Origin: an uncultured Faecalibaculum sp.
GTDB lineage: Bacteria; Bacillota_I; Bacilli_A; Erysipelotrichales; Erysipelotrichaceae
DNA: 33,853 bases
Assembly (NCBI RefSeq): GCF_910588395.1
Contig: NZ_CAJUPA010000027.1
Span: forward strand, 1 to 33,853
Direction of reading: 5' to 3'
In this document: in pieces, positions 14,327 to 23,111 of the stretch
Layout: every line of letters starts with the position of its first letter
How positions within the stretch are numbered: the stretch's first letter is position 1
Notes under the pieces: model-generated
Database searches by the model: none
What the model was told of the DNA's origin: nothing
The model's input: the letters and a program-made list of their open reading frames with translations, nothing else
Made by a program: the position numbers and the translations under genes

Positions 14327-16393
14327 TCAGAGAAACAGCGATCCGATCTGCCACACTGCAAACGTTGTGACCCAGGCAACTCCCAGCTGGAGCAGGATGC
14401 CGGCAATCATCTGCCGTGCACCCCCTTCCCGGCGGATGGTCGCCAGAGCTGCCAGACATGGTACATACAGCAGGCAGAACAGCATCATGCACCAGGCATT
14501 CAGCGGACCGAACCCGATCTGCAGCAGTTCCTGATGCAGCTGCTGCATGCCGCCGAAGCTGTTGACATTGGCAATTCCAAACAGCACTGCCGTGCTGGAT
14601 ACCACCACTTCCTTGGCGCTGATGCCCGCCAGCAGGGCCACGGCGATCTGCCAGAATCCCAGTCCGCAGGGGACCAGGATCCACGACAGGCCTCGGCCGA
14701 TGACTGCGGCAAAAGACCGGGATACATCCTCTATCATGCCGGAGGGACCCAGGTGCAGCAGCAGCCACAGAAGGATGCTGGCCACAAAAATCGTGGTCCC
14801 GGCTTTCGTGAGGAAGTCCTTCACCTTGTCCCGGACGTACACGTAAATGGTATACGCGGAGGGTCGCTTGTATGCCGGGAGTTCGATGAGCAGCGGCTGC
14901 ATTCCCTCATACCTGTCAGTCAGATGCAGCAGCCAGGTGATCAGCAGAGCCATCAGAATCCCGATCAGATACATGGAGTACGCCGCCCACATGGCGTTGC
15001 TGCCAAAAAACATGCCGGAAAACAGAATGTAGATCGGCAGTTTGGCGGAGCAGCTCATGAAAGGAGTCACCAGCATCACACGGAAGCGGTCCCGGCGGGA
15101 TTCCAGTGTCCGGCTTGCCATGACAGCAGGCACCGTGCAGCCAAAGCCGAGAACCATGGGAATGAATGCCCGGCCCGAGAGCCCCAGCCGCTCCATGATG
15201 TCATTCATGACATAGGCGACCCGGCTCATGTAGCCCGAATCCTCAAGGAATGCCAGGGCAATAAACAGAATCGTGACATTGGGCAGAAAAGTCAGAATTC
15301 CCCCGACACCGGATATAATCCCGTCACAGACCAGACTGATGACCCAGTCCGAAGTATGAACGCCTTCCAGGAGCGAACCCACACCCTGCGTGAACCAGTC
15401 TATCAGTTCTTCCAGCCAGGCTGAAAGCCAGTCCCCGACGTTGAACGTCAGGGCAAACACCAGGCCCATGATACCCAGAAAGATCAGGATCCCCCAGACA
15501 GGCCGGAGCACAATGTCATCCACTTTGTCAGTGAAAGTATCGCTGGCTTCCTTGCCGAGCAGCACCTCCGGCATGATCCGTTCAATGGCATCGTATTTCC
15601 CGTTGATGATCCGGTCGCTGAAATCCGGTGCCTCTCTGGACAGATCCGGATACAGTGTCATGAGCTCAGGATCGTGTTCCAGAAGTCCCACAGCAGCGTA
15701 CCGGGGATTGGCTGTATCAGCGGGCAGCTTCTGCTCCAGATCCCGGATGTGCGCTTCAATGTCTGCTGCGTATTCCGTGACATGCTCCAGTTCCGCTTCC
15801 CGGTCCACCGCCCGGGGACGGTGATTGGATGCATCCCCATCCTCATGCTGGTGGAGCGCTGCGTGCAGGAGGGTCCGCAGACCTTTCTTTTTCCGTGCCA
15901 CAACCGGAACCACCGGAATCCCCAGCAGTTCCTGCAGCCGGTGCAGATCCAGATCAATGCCCCGCTTTTCCACAATGTCCATCATGTTCAGCGCCAGCAC
16001 CACCGGTTTTCCCAGTTCAATCAGCTGCAGCGTCAGATACAGCGACCGCTCCAGACTGGAGGCATCCGCCACATCCACGACCACATCCACCTGATCGGAA
16101 AGAATGAACTGCCGGGACACCTGTTCCTCCATGGTATAGGAAGACAGCGAATAGGTTCCGGGCAGATCCACCAGGCGGATTTTCCGGCCATGGCTCTCAA
16201 TGGCTCCCTCCACCCGTTCCACAGTGACCCCCGGCCAGTTGGCCACCTTCAGATTCGCGCCGGTGTAGGCATTGAACAGCGTGGTTTTGCCGCAGTTCGG
16301 ATTGCCGATGAAGGCAATGGTCAGTTCTTCTGCCGGAGTCTGTGACATTCTGAAATCGCCGGCAGCGGCTTTCGGTGCATGCTGTTCAGACAT
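14327..16393 (-). CDS. feoB: ferrous iron transporter FeoB
   Basis: The main Fe2+ uptake permease. The 688-aa protein has an N-terminal G domain: P-loop GNPNCGKT (30-37), switch G2 region ANWPGVTVE, G3 DLPG (76-79) and G4 NMMD (136-139). A helical region and the Feo membrane core follow (two Gate repeats near GCTVPAVMASRTLESRRDR and related). About eight to ten membrane spans are expected. The short extra N-terminus (MSEQHAPKAAAG) is variable. The start was chosen at the ATG overlapping the feoA stop by eight bases, with GGAG upstream; a start at 16435 would extend far into feoA. Confidence 0.96.
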   Translation of the reverse strand: MSEQHAPKAAAGDFRMSQTPAEELTIAFIGNPNCGKTTLFNAYTGANLKVANWPGVTVERVEGAIESHGRKIRLVDLPGTYSLSSYTMEEQVSRQFILSDQVDVVVDVADASSLERSLYLTLQLIELGKPVVLALNMMDIVEKRGIDLDLHRLQELLGIPVVPVVARKKKGLRTLLHAALHQHEDGDASNHRPRAVDREAELEHVTEYAADIEAHIRDLEQKLPADTANPRYAAVGLLEHDPELMTLYPDLSREAPDFSDRIINGKYDAIERIMPEVLLGKEASDTFTDKVDDIVLRPVWGILIFLGIMGLVFALTFNVGDWLSAWLEELIDWFTQGVGSLLEGVHTSDWVISLVCDGIISGVGGILTFLPNVTILFIALAFLEDSGYMSRVAYVMNDIMERLGLSGRAFIPMVLGFGCTVPAVMASRTLESRRDRFRVMLVTPFMSCSAKLPIYILFSGMFFGSNAMWAAYSMYLIGILMALLITWLLHLTDRYEGMQPLLIELPAYKRPSAYTIYVYVRDKVKDFLTKAGTTIFVASILLWLLLHLGPSGMIEDVSRSFAAVIGRGLSWILVPCGLGFWQIAVALLAGISAKEVVVSSTAVLFGIANVNSFGGMQQLHQELLQIGFGPLNAWCMMLFCLLYVPCLAALATIRREGGARQMIAGILLQLGVAWVTTFAVWQIGSLFL

Positions 16394-16613
16394 ATTCCAC
16401 TCCAATCCGTTCAGCCATGGCAGAGCCCAGGGCAAACCGGGTTCCTCTCAAATTGATGACAAGGGTACCGGAACGCTTTTTCTGCAGGACAGAAACCTTC
16501 GTTCCGGGAATCATGCCCAGAGCCCGCAGTCGGTGCTGCGGGGCTGCGGCCAGATCAATATCAAGAACGCGGACTCTTCTGCCCGGTTCTGCATTTCGCA
16601 AAGTCACATTCAT
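16386..16613 (-). CDS. feoA: FeoA, SH3-like partner of FeoB
   Basis: A 75-aa cytoplasmic SH3-fold protein that supports FeoB. It matches the family in length and pattern: an N-terminal TLRNAEPGRRVRVLDID, HRLRALGMIPGTKVSVLQK and a final ALGSAMAERIGVEYV. No Shine-Dalgarno is visible before the ATG at 16613. TGG-TATACT ends only 10 bases upstream, so the mRNA is leaderless or nearly so. The overlap with feoB suggests coupling. The upstream extension to 16715 encodes no FeoA-like sequence. Confidence 0.93.
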   Translation of the reverse strand: MNVTLRNAEPGRRVRVLDIDLAAAPQHRLRALGMIPGTKVSVLQKKRSGTLVINLRGTRFALGSAMAERIGVEYV

Positions 16614-16619
16614 CACCGC

Positions 16620-16700
16620 ACAAAGTATACCACGACTAACCGCCGGCCCTGCGCAGCTGACAGCATCGATCCGGCTCTGGTCCGGATTTGGTATAATAAC
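16620..16700. promoter_or_regulatory. divergent extended -10 promoters of feoA and arsR
   Basis: On the minus strand TGG-TATACT (TATACT at 16624-16629) drives feoA. On the plus strand TGG-TATAAT (16689-16697) drives arsR. Neither has a clear -35, and both place transcription at or next to the start codon. The 91-base interval has no obvious TGAA-N6-TTCA operator or Fur box. Confidence 0.6.
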
Positions 16701-16704
16701 AGGT

Positions 16705-17073
16705 ATGACAAGCAATCAGAACATGGAACTGTTTCCGTATGAAATACAGGATGCCCGGGCGGTGCAGACAGCGCTGGCGCATATGCCCTGCCCTGCCGAC
16801 ATTGAAGCCCTGGCTGCCTTTTACAAAGTCATGGCAGACTCCACCCGTCTCAGGCTTTTGACGGCACTGGAATCAGGCCCGCTGTGCGCAACGGATCTGG
16901 CCAATGTGGCCGGCATGTCCCGGAGTGCTGTGTCCCATCAGCTGAAATCCCTGAAACAGGCGCATCTGGTCAGGAGTGTCAAGGAAGGCAAAACAGCGCT
17001 GTACTCCCTGGATGACGATCACATTGCCAGCATCCTGAGCGTGACCTGCGAACACCTGCGGGAGGAGAACTGA
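16705..17073 (+). CDS. ArsR family winged-helix metal-responsive repressor
   Basis: A 122-aa dimeric repressor. The central region is a typical ArsR fold: FYKVMADSTRLRLLTALESGPLCATDLANVAGMSRSAVSHQLKSLKQAHLV, then RSVKEGKTALYSLDDDHI. The recognition helix is SRSAVSHQLKSL. PLCATDLA occupies the place of the metal-site CxCxDL motif with only one Cys, and an Asp/His-rich end (DDDHIASILSVTCEHL) could supply an alpha-5 zinc/cadmium site as in CzrA/SmtB. It may bind the metal-ATPase operators. There is no Shine-Dalgarno; the extended -10 ends seven bases upstream, so the transcript is probably leaderless. It overlaps yaaA by one base (TGATG). Confidence 0.85.
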   Translation: MTSNQNMELFPYEIQDARAVQTALAHMPCPADIEALAAFYKVMADSTRLRLLTALESGPLCATDLANVAGMSRSAVSHQLKSLKQAHLVRSVKEGKTALYSLDDDHIASILSVTCEHLREEN

Positions 17074-17828
17074 TGAAAATCCTCCTCTCTCCGGCGAAGA
17101 AAATAACCCTGGACGACAAACACGGGCTGGCCATGACCGTCCCCCGGTTCCAGGAACAGTCAGTGCCTCTGCTGGAAACACTGCAGAATATGGACTATCC
17201 CGGACTCAAGGCACTGTACAAAGTCTCCGACGCCGTGGCCAGACCGGTGTATGATCATCTTCAGGCGCTGAAGCAGGGGCGGGAAACAGAGAAGTATCCG
17301 GCTCTGCTGGCATTTTCCGGCATTGCCTACCGGTATATGGCCCCGGGTGTCTTCACCGATGAGATGATGCAGTATGTCAGCGATCATCTGCTGATTCTCT
17401 CCGGTCTGTACGGTGCACTTTCACCGCTGGATGGCATTACCCCTTACCGGCTGGAAATGGGAACCCGGGGTCCCTTTGATCTGTATGCCTGGTGGAAAAA
17501 GCCCCTGCAGAACCTGCTGCCGGATACAGAAGAAGTCATCAACCTGGCCAGTGCCGAGTACGCCAAAGCGGTGCGGCAGTTCCGGAAAGTGACAGAGGTG
17601 CGCTTTCTGCGGCAGAAAAACGGCAAACTGCAGGAAACAGCCGTCTATGCCAAAATGGCCCGGGGCGCCATGGTCCGGTGGATGGCAGAGCACCAGGTGC
17701 AGACAGCGGCGGAACTTGCCGGATTTGATGAACTGGGCTACCGGTACGATCCATCCTGCAGCAGCGAAAAGATGCTGGTTTTCGTCCATGAGGAAAACAG
17801 CGGCGGGCTGGCCCGGAAAGAAATCTGA
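17073..17828 (+). CDS. yaaA: YaaA family peroxide-stress protein (DUF328)
   Basis: A 251-aa protein of the YaaA family. In enteric bacteria YaaA limits intracellular free iron and lowers hydroxyl-radical damage; here this is family knowledge only. The N-terminus MKILLSPAKKITLD is characteristic. Other family stretches are PALLAFSGIAYRYM, HLLILSGLYGALSPLDGITPYRLEMGTR and the FDLYAWW region, then INLASAEYAKAV. It is joined to arsR by TGATG, which together with feo across the promoter suggests an iron/metal-stress unit. Confidence 0.9.
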   Translation: MKILLSPAKKITLDDKHGLAMTVPRFQEQSVPLLETLQNMDYPGLKALYKVSDAVARPVYDHLQALKQGRETEKYPALLAFSGIAYRYMAPGVFTDEMMQYVSDHLLILSGLYGALSPLDGITPYRLEMGTRGPFDLYAWWKKPLQNLLPDTEEVINLASAEYAKAVRQFRKVTEVRFLRQKNGKLQETAVYAKMARGAMVRWMAEHQVQTAAELAGFDELGYRYDPSCSSEKMLVFVHEENSGGLARKEI

Positions 17829-17844
17829 ATTTCTGAACACAGAA

Positions 17845-17888
17845 ACGGGAAGGACCTGGCCATCATGCGGTCATCCTTCCCGTTTTTT
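17845..17888. terminator. bidirectional terminator between yaaA and the oxidoreductase
   Basis: A 10-bp stem (ACGGGAAGGA / TCCTTCCCGT) with a 19-base loop, followed by TTTTTT on the plus strand. On the minus strand the tail is weaker (TTTCTG). It lies 17 bases beyond the yaaA stop codon and serves two convergent genes. Confidence 0.85.
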
Positions 17889-17907
17889 CTGTCTGTGCTG
17901 ATTCGAT

Positions 17908-18897
17908 TCAGGACCTGTGCTGTCGCTCCAGCTGTTCCAGCAGCTGCATCACCAGCATCGTCTGATCTCTGGCAGCCTGATAGCTCTTTTCGTCATTTTC
18001 ATCCAGAATCCGCTGAAACTCCTGCACTTCATACACCATGTGATTGTCCAGCTGCCGGATGCCCGCATCTTCGGAAGCATCTGTGTCTTTCTTTCCGATC
18101 ATGTCGCCTTTGAGGGGAATGAAACGGAGATTCTGTACCCGGCCCGGGCTGGAATTGACCATCAGTGTCCCCTTCTCCCCTTCGATGAGCACACTGTTGG
18201 GGGCGCTGCAGTTCTTTGCGGAGGTCAGAACCGCATGCATCTGCGGCCACTGCAGAATGACTGTTTCCCCCAGATCCACCTGATTGTCTCCGTGCTGCGC
18301 ACAGATGAACGTTTTTTCGGGCATTCCGAACAGACCGGTGACAAAGTGCAGATTGTATACGCCCAGGTCCCGCAGTGCGCCGCCGTCAAACGCCGGATCG
18401 AACACATTGGTGACCTGTCCCTTCAGATAGGCATCGTATCTGGAAGAATACTGAGAGAAGTTTGCCGTCACGATCCTGGGCTCTCCGATTCTTTGCAGAC
18501 TCTTCTGCAGCAGCCTGTAGTTGGGGGTGTACAGCGTCGTGATCGCTTCGAAGACTCTGCGCCCGTAACGGCTGGCGGTCTCAAACAGATCCTGCGCCTG
18601 CTCCGTCGTGGAAGTAAAGGGTTTCTCGCAGATCACATCATGACCGGATTCCAGCGCCTGTTTGGTCTGGGTATAATGCAGCGAATTCGGACTGGCGACA
18701 TACACCGTGTCAATATCCGGATCCTGCAGCATGGAGTCCAGGTCCGTATAGACACGGTCCACCTGATTTCTGTCCGCAAATTCACGGCCTTTGTCTGCCC
18801 CGCGGGAGTACACGGCAACAACTTCGCTGCCTGCCTGTTTCAGTGCATCGATCATCCGCTCCGTAATGACACTTGTGCCAATGGTGCCCACCTTCAT
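17908..18897 (-). CDS. Gfo/Idh/MocA family NAD(P)-dependent oxidoreductase
   Basis: A 329-aa dehydrogenase of the glucose-fructose oxidoreductase/inositol dehydrogenase family. The N-terminal Rossmann fold starts MKVGTIGTSVITE; its GxG is degenerate. The catalytic lysine motif is ICEKPFTST, and VYVASPNSLHY and the GGALRDLGVYNLHF regions follow. The substrate cannot be read. The start overlaps the end of the histidine kinase gene as ATGA, so it is translated with it. Kinase control of a sugar-type dehydrogenase is unusual. AAGGAG is 12 bases upstream. Confidence 0.9.
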   Translation of the reverse strand: MKVGTIGTSVITERMIDALKQAGSEVVAVYSRGADKGREFADRNQVDRVYTDLDSMLQDPDIDTVYVASPNSLHYTQTKQALESGHDVICEKPFTSTTEQAQDLFETASRYGRRVFEAITTLYTPNYRLLQKSLQRIGEPRIVTANFSQYSSRYDAYLKGQVTNVFDPAFDGGALRDLGVYNLHFVTGLFGMPEKTFICAQHGDNQVDLGETVILQWPQMHAVLTSAKNCSAPNSVLIEGEKGTLMVNSSPGRVQNLRFIPLKGDMIGKKDTDASEDAGIRQLDNHMVYEVQEFQRILDENDEKSYQAARDQTMLVMQLLEQLERQHRS

Positions 18898-20300
18898 TTT
18901 CTCTGATTTCTCCTTTTCTGTTTTCCCGGTTCTTTCTTCACCGGCCGGTAAATCCGGAAGCATACGCCATCAGGGAGGTTGTAGCCCTGAACCAGATAGT
19001 TGTTGGCTTTTGTGACTTTGGAAACGATGGACAGGCCCAGACCGAATCTGCCCCCTTCTCCTTTTTCATATGGACGGAACAGTGCGTCTATCCGGTCCTC
19101 CGGCATTTTCGGTCCATCGTTGGAAATCCGGAGATCATTCTCCCGCACCTCGATGCGGATGTAGGTCTTGGCGTACCGGAATGCGTTTTCCATGATGTTT
19201 TCAATGGATACGCGCCATGCTTCGATGAGACCGTCAAAGAACACTTCCTCCACATCGGTGATGATTTCAATCTCCGGCCGGATCACAGCCGAATTCAGCA
19301 CCACCTGTTCCACCACGTCTTTCATGTTTGTGACCACACCGCTGGCATCACTGCTGACCAGGTATTCCACCCGGTTCAGATACAGCAGGTTGTGGACTTT
19401 CTCCTCCAGCCGCTGGGCATTGTGCAGGATCACATCCACGCTGGAATCCAGATCGCCATAGGGATAGATGCCGTCCTTGATGGATTCCGAATAGGACTTG
19501 ATGGTGGCAATGGGGGTTTTCAGGTCATGGGAGATGTTGTGGATCATTTCTTCCTTGGCTTTGTCCTGTCTGGAAAGTTCGTCTTTCATGGTCACCAGCT
19601 CCTGAGCCAGATCTCCGATTTCATCTCCCCGGTTGATGTAGAGATCCACATCCTTGCCCTGCTTGATCTGGCTGATGTAGCTGCGGATCTGATTCAGCGG
19701 CCGGATGATGGAGAATACCCAGATGAGCGTGGCCATGAGCATGAGGAAGAAGACGATGATGATCACATAGACTGTTGAATTGATCAGAGATTCCCGGAAC
19801 TGACTGGCATACAGATCGCTCATGTATGTGACCAGAATCAGCGGTCCGTCTTCTCCCGGCAGCCGCTCCATCCGGTAGTAAAACTCCCGTCCCCCCTGCC
19901 GGCAGATTCCTTCCCGGACAGCATCCGGGAGGGCCTCTTCCAGACTGTCCGCCTGATGCAGCAGCCAGTTCTGCACCTGCTTTTCCTGTTCCGGCGACCT
20001 GCTGGCCATGATGATTTCCCCGTCATCCACCAGAAAACTGGTCTGTGTCTCATCCGCCCGCAGATAGGTGCTCAGATACTCCCGGTCCCTGCCATCCATG
20101 TCACCGGTCAGCACCGCCGCAATGGGCTTCTGGTCACTGGCCATCATGGAGTACATCAGGTCGGTGATGGTTCTGTCAATGGAATCGGAAATGAAGAAGG
20201 CAAAGAATGCCGACAGAAAAATCAGCATGATCACGATCATGCTGAAAACCTGCTGAGTCAGGGACATCCTGGTAAACCAGGGACCTCGCTGCTGTCTCAT
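18894..20300 (-). CDS. membrane sensor histidine kinase
   Basis: A 468-aa kinase. Two membrane helices at about 20-38 and 176-198 flank a 135-residue extracellular sensor domain. A HAMP-like region (IRPLNQIRSYISQIKQGKD) follows, then the dimerisation box IHNISHDLKTPI (His-258), N-box ENAFRYA and G-box FGLGLSIVSKV. The tail is rich in Lys/Arg. It overlaps its regulator gene at ATGA (20297-20300) and the oxidoreductase gene at the other end, so three genes are coupled. The sensed signal is unknown. Confidence 0.92.
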   Translation of the reverse strand: MRQQRGPWFTRMSLTQQVFSMIVIMLIFLSAFFAFFISDSIDRTITDLMYSMMASDQKPIAAVLTGDMDGRDREYLSTYLRADETQTSFLVDDGEIIMASRSPEQEKQVQNWLLHQADSLEEALPDAVREGICRQGGREFYYRMERLPGEDGPLILVTYMSDLYASQFRESLINSTVYVIIIVFFLMLMATLIWVFSIIRPLNQIRSYISQIKQGKDVDLYINRGDEIGDLAQELVTMKDELSRQDKAKEEMIHNISHDLKTPIATIKSYSESIKDGIYPYGDLDSSVDVILHNAQRLEEKVHNLLYLNRVEYLVSSDASGVVTNMKDVVEQVVLNSAVIRPEIEIITDVEEVFFDGLIEAWRVSIENIMENAFRYAKTYIRIEVRENDLRISNDGPKMPEDRIDALFRPYEKGEGGRFGLGLSIVSKVTKANNYLVQGYNLPDGVCFRIYRPVKKEPGKQKRRNQRK

Positions 20301-20956
20301 CCCAGCCGGTACCCGTAGCCGTAAATCGTATGGATGTTCAGGTTCGGCAGTTTCTTTCGCAGCCGGCGCAGGGTATCATCCACCACCCGGTCCGAACCGA
20401 AATAGTTCTCATCCCAGACATTCTCCAGAATCTTGTCCCGGGAAAAGGCAATGCCCTTGTTCTTGATGAACATCATCAGCAGGTCGAACTCCTTGGTCGT
20501 CAGTTCGATCTCCACATTGTCCGCATAGATCTTGCGCTGCACTTCGTCCAGCTCGTATCCGTCCACGGCGATGCGGTTGCTGTTGTCCTTGTAAGCCCGC
20601 TTGATGATGTTGTTGACCCGGAGAACCAGTTCCTTGGGAGAAAAGGGCTTGGTGATGTAATCATCCGATCCCTTTTCCAGCCCGATGATCCGGTCGAACT
20701 CCTTGTCTCTGGCAGACATGAAGATCACCGGAGTATCCGGATCCCGCAGCCTGATTTCCTCAATCAGGTCGAATCCGCTCTTGTCGTCCAGCATGATGTC
20801 CAGGATCCACAGATGCACGTCGTCATCTCCGGCATGGGCGCTGGCTTCTTCATAAGTATAGTAGGAATGGACTTCATATCCTTCCTTGCGCAGATACTGC
20901 GCCACCAGGTTGTTGATGTCCTTTTCGTCCTCTACGATGCTGATCACTCGCTTCAT
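20297..20956 (-). CDS. OmpR/PhoB-family response regulator
   Basis: A 219-aa regulator. The receiver (residues 1-120) has acidic pocket ED-E (9-11), phosphorylation Asp-53 (LWILDIML), and a Lys in TKPFSP near 103. The C-terminal winged-helix DNA-binding domain includes ELTTKEFDLLMMF, VWDENYFGSDRVVDDTLRRLRKKL and the final TIYGYGYRLG. It is transcribed after glmM with a 42-base gap that holds two near-identical 13-base repeats; AGGAGG lies before the start. The partner kinase is encoded next. Confidence 0.94.
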   Translation of the reverse strand: MKRVISIVEDEKDINNLVAQYLRKEGYEVHSYYTYEEASAHAGDDDVHLWILDIMLDDKSGFDLIEEIRLRDPDTPVIFMSARDKEFDRIIGLEKGSDDYITKPFSPKELVLRVNNIIKRAYKDNSNRIAVDGYELDEVQRKIYADNVEIELTTKEFDLLMMFIKNKGIAFSRDKILENVWDENYFGSDRVVDDTLRRLRKKLPNLNIHTIYGYGYRLG

Positions 20957-20970
20957 GCAGGTGCCTCCTT

Positions 20971-20999
20971 TGTATCAGTCCGCTTATGTATCAATCCGC
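20971..20999. repeat. two 13-base direct repeats between glmM and the response regulator
   Basis: TGTATCAGTCCGC (20971-20983) and TGTATCAATCCGC (20987-20999) differ at one base and repeat with a 16-base period. The second overlaps the glmM stop codon. They may be a binding site for the regulator that follows, or a short duplication. Confidence 0.55.
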
Positions 21000-22336
21000 T
21001 AGAATCCGTTCTCTTCCAGATAGTCGGTGACCTGTTTCACGCAGCTGCGGCAGATTTCGTCTGTGGCAGCTTCAGCCATGACCCGGACCAGCGGTTCTGT
21101 TCCGGAAGGACGCACCAGGATCCGTCCGTTGCCCTCCAGTGCCGCTTCCGCTGCGGCAATGACTTCCTTCAGGCCGGCGTCTTCCATGACCGCGTGCTTG
21201 TCCCGCACCCGGACATTCACCAGTTCCTGGGGATAGATGAACAGCCCCTGGGACAGTTCCTGAATGGACTTTCCGGTCCGTCTGAGCGTCTCCAGGAGTT
21301 TCAGTGCCGTCAGCAGTCCGTCGCCTGTCACCATGTTTTCATAGAAAATGATGTGGCCGGACTGTTCTCCGCCGATCAGGTAGTCATTCTTTTCCATTTC
21401 TTCAAAGACGTACTTGTCACCCACGGGTGTCTGTACGTAGTCAATGCCCGAAGCCTCCAGGCCTTTGTAGAGACCCAGATTGGCCATGACGGTGGTTACG
21501 ACCATGTTGCCCTTGAGACGGCCCTGCTCTTTCATGTCCCGGCCAACGATATACAGAATGTAGTCGCCGTTGACCAGTTCACCGTCGCTGTTCACCGCAA
21601 TCAGCCGGTCTGCATCTCCGTCAAAGGCCAGACCCAGATCGCAGCCGTTTTCCCTGACAAATGCCTGCAGATTCTCCGGATGGGTGCTGCCGCAGTGCAG
21701 ATTGATGTTGATGCCATTGGGTTCATTGCCAATGGCCAGCACTTCGGCGCCCAGATCCGTCAGTGTGCGCACAGCGGTGCTTGTGGCGGATCCGTTTGCC
21801 AGATCCACGGCGATTTTCATTCCCGTCAGATCTTCCTGCACCACAGACTCCAGCCACTGCACATACAGATCCAGCCCCTGAGGCCAGCACTGGAAAGTCC
21901 CGACTTTTTCTCCGTGAGCCACCGGAAGTTCCGTTTTGCCATCCATATAGTCTTCTATGGCCAGCAGAAGCGGCTCTTCCATTTTCTTTCCTTCGTGATT
22001 GAAGATCTTGATCCCGTTGTCGGTATACGGGTTATGGCTGGCGGATACCATGATCCCGCAGTCGAAATCCGAGCGGTTCACCAGAAAGGAAACCGCCGGC
22101 GTGGGACAGACCCCCAGCAGCTTCACTTCAGCTCCGGTGCTCACAGCGCCCGCTGCCAGACCCAGTTCAAACATGTCACCGGAAAGCCTGGTATCCTTGC
22201 CGATCAGGATTCGGGCATGCTCCCGTTCTTTTCCGTAATGCCACCCCAGGTACTGTCCGATCCGGACAGCCATGTCCAGGGTCAGGTCTTCATTCGCGAC
22301 GCCGCGAACACCATCTGTTCCAAAATACTTACCCAT
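20999..22336 (-). CDS. glmM: phosphoglucosamine mutase
   Basis: Converts glucosamine-6-phosphate to glucosamine-1-phosphate, feeding UDP-GlcNAc and peptidoglycan. The 445-aa protein has all family landmarks: FGTDGVRG at the N-terminus, active-site VSASHNPY (Ser-100), metal-binding DGDADR, GEQSGH sugar-binding loop and RPSGTEPLVRV phosphate-binding loop. It overlaps cdaR by eight bases. In Firmicutes GlmM often lies with cdaA and cdaR and interacts with CdaA, so wall supply and c-di-AMP are linked. Confidence 0.97.
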   Translation of the reverse strand: MGKYFGTDGVRGVANEDLTLDMAVRIGQYLGWHYGKEREHARILIGKDTRLSGDMFELGLAAGAVSTGAEVKLLGVCPTPAVSFLVNRSDFDCGIMVSASHNPYTDNGIKIFNHEGKKMEEPLLLAIEDYMDGKTELPVAHGEKVGTFQCWPQGLDLYVQWLESVVQEDLTGMKIAVDLANGSATSTAVRTLTDLGAEVLAIGNEPNGININLHCGSTHPENLQAFVRENGCDLGLAFDGDADRLIAVNSDGELVNGDYILYIVGRDMKEQGRLKGNMVVTTVMANLGLYKGLEASGIDYVQTPVGDKYVFEEMEKNDYLIGGEQSGHIIFYENMVTGDGLLTALKLLETLRRTGKSIQELSQGLFIYPQELVNVRVRDKHAVMEDAGLKEVIAAAEAALEGNGRILVRPSGTEPLVRVMAEAATDEICRSCVKQVTDYLEENGF

Positions 22337-23111
22337 TGGAATTCTCCTCCTTCTGTGCAGCTTTCACCGTGGCCGTCACGGTCTGCGGCTGCATTGTCAC
22401 AGAGATCTTGTCTCCATTCGCATTGTAGGCTGCAATGACAGCATTGGCCGTGAAATCCTGACTCTGCCCGGATGCATCCACCAGCGCCTTGACGGTGCGG
22501 ATGGCATTGAGTTCATTGGGCGCCGCTGTGATCTTCACCTTGGTCTGATCCAGCACCGGTGTCTGGAAATCCGAAGCCTTCTGACCGGTCCCCAGCAGCA
22601 GCTCGGGCTTGATGTCAAAGGTCCGTGTCTGTTTCTGAATGATGTTGATGGAACAGGACTCCGGATTCACCGTGACGCTCAGAGAATCCGGAACACCGGA
22701 GACAGTCAGCGGCACTTCATTGCGTCCCGGACCGAAGCTGGTCAGATTGGCCGTGACCACCACATTGGACTGCTGGGAGCGGAACACCTGAATATCCGCA
22801 GGAGTGCCGGTAACAGTCAGATCCGCCGTATTCGGCAATCCTTCCACCTTGTATTCCTCTTCATTGATCCTGACATCCACCGGAATGCCGGATACATTCA
22901 GCGTGGTCTGGCTGCCGTTGACAAACATGGCTGAAAGGTCATCGAAATTCACGGAAATGCAGAGGGCAACCGCTGTCATGATGCTGACTGCCAGACTGGC
23001 TTTGCGGTTGTATACGATCTGGTCAAACAGCTTGCTGATCCAGTTCACGGCAGTTTTGCAGAACCGGCGCACCCAGCGCATGAATCCCGATACGCGTTTT
23101 TTCTCACTCAT
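22329..23111 (-). CDS. cdaR: CdaR/YbbR-domain protein, c-di-AMP cyclase regulator
   Basis: A 260-aa protein with one N-terminal membrane helix (about 36-55, ASLAVSIMTAVALCISVNF), followed by extracytoplasmic YbbR repeats. Repeat hallmarks are VSGIPVDVRIN, VTGTPADIQV and VSGVPDSLSVTVNPE, each ending in a proline-rich turn. It modulates CdaA activity in related bacteria. The ATG at 23111 follows GGAGG and overlaps cdaA by eight bases; a longer frame to 23162 has no site. Confidence 0.93.
   Translation of the reverse strand: MSEKKRVSGFMRWVRRFCKTAVNWISKLFDQIVYNRKASLAVSIMTAVALCISVNFDDLSAMFVNGSQTTLNVSGIPVDVRINEEEYKVEGLPNTADLTVTGTPADIQVFRSQQSNVVVTANLTSFGPGRNEVPLTVSGVPDSLSVTVNPESCSINIIQKQTRTFDIKPELLLGTGQKASDFQTPVLDQTKVKITAAPNELNAIRTVKALVDASGQSQDFTANAVIAAYNANGDKISVTMQPQTVTATVKAAQKEENSNG

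Noticed and set aside
20330..22438. 702-aa open frame on the plus strand opposite glmM and the response regulator
   Set aside because: It mirrors two well-supported genes and matches no family.
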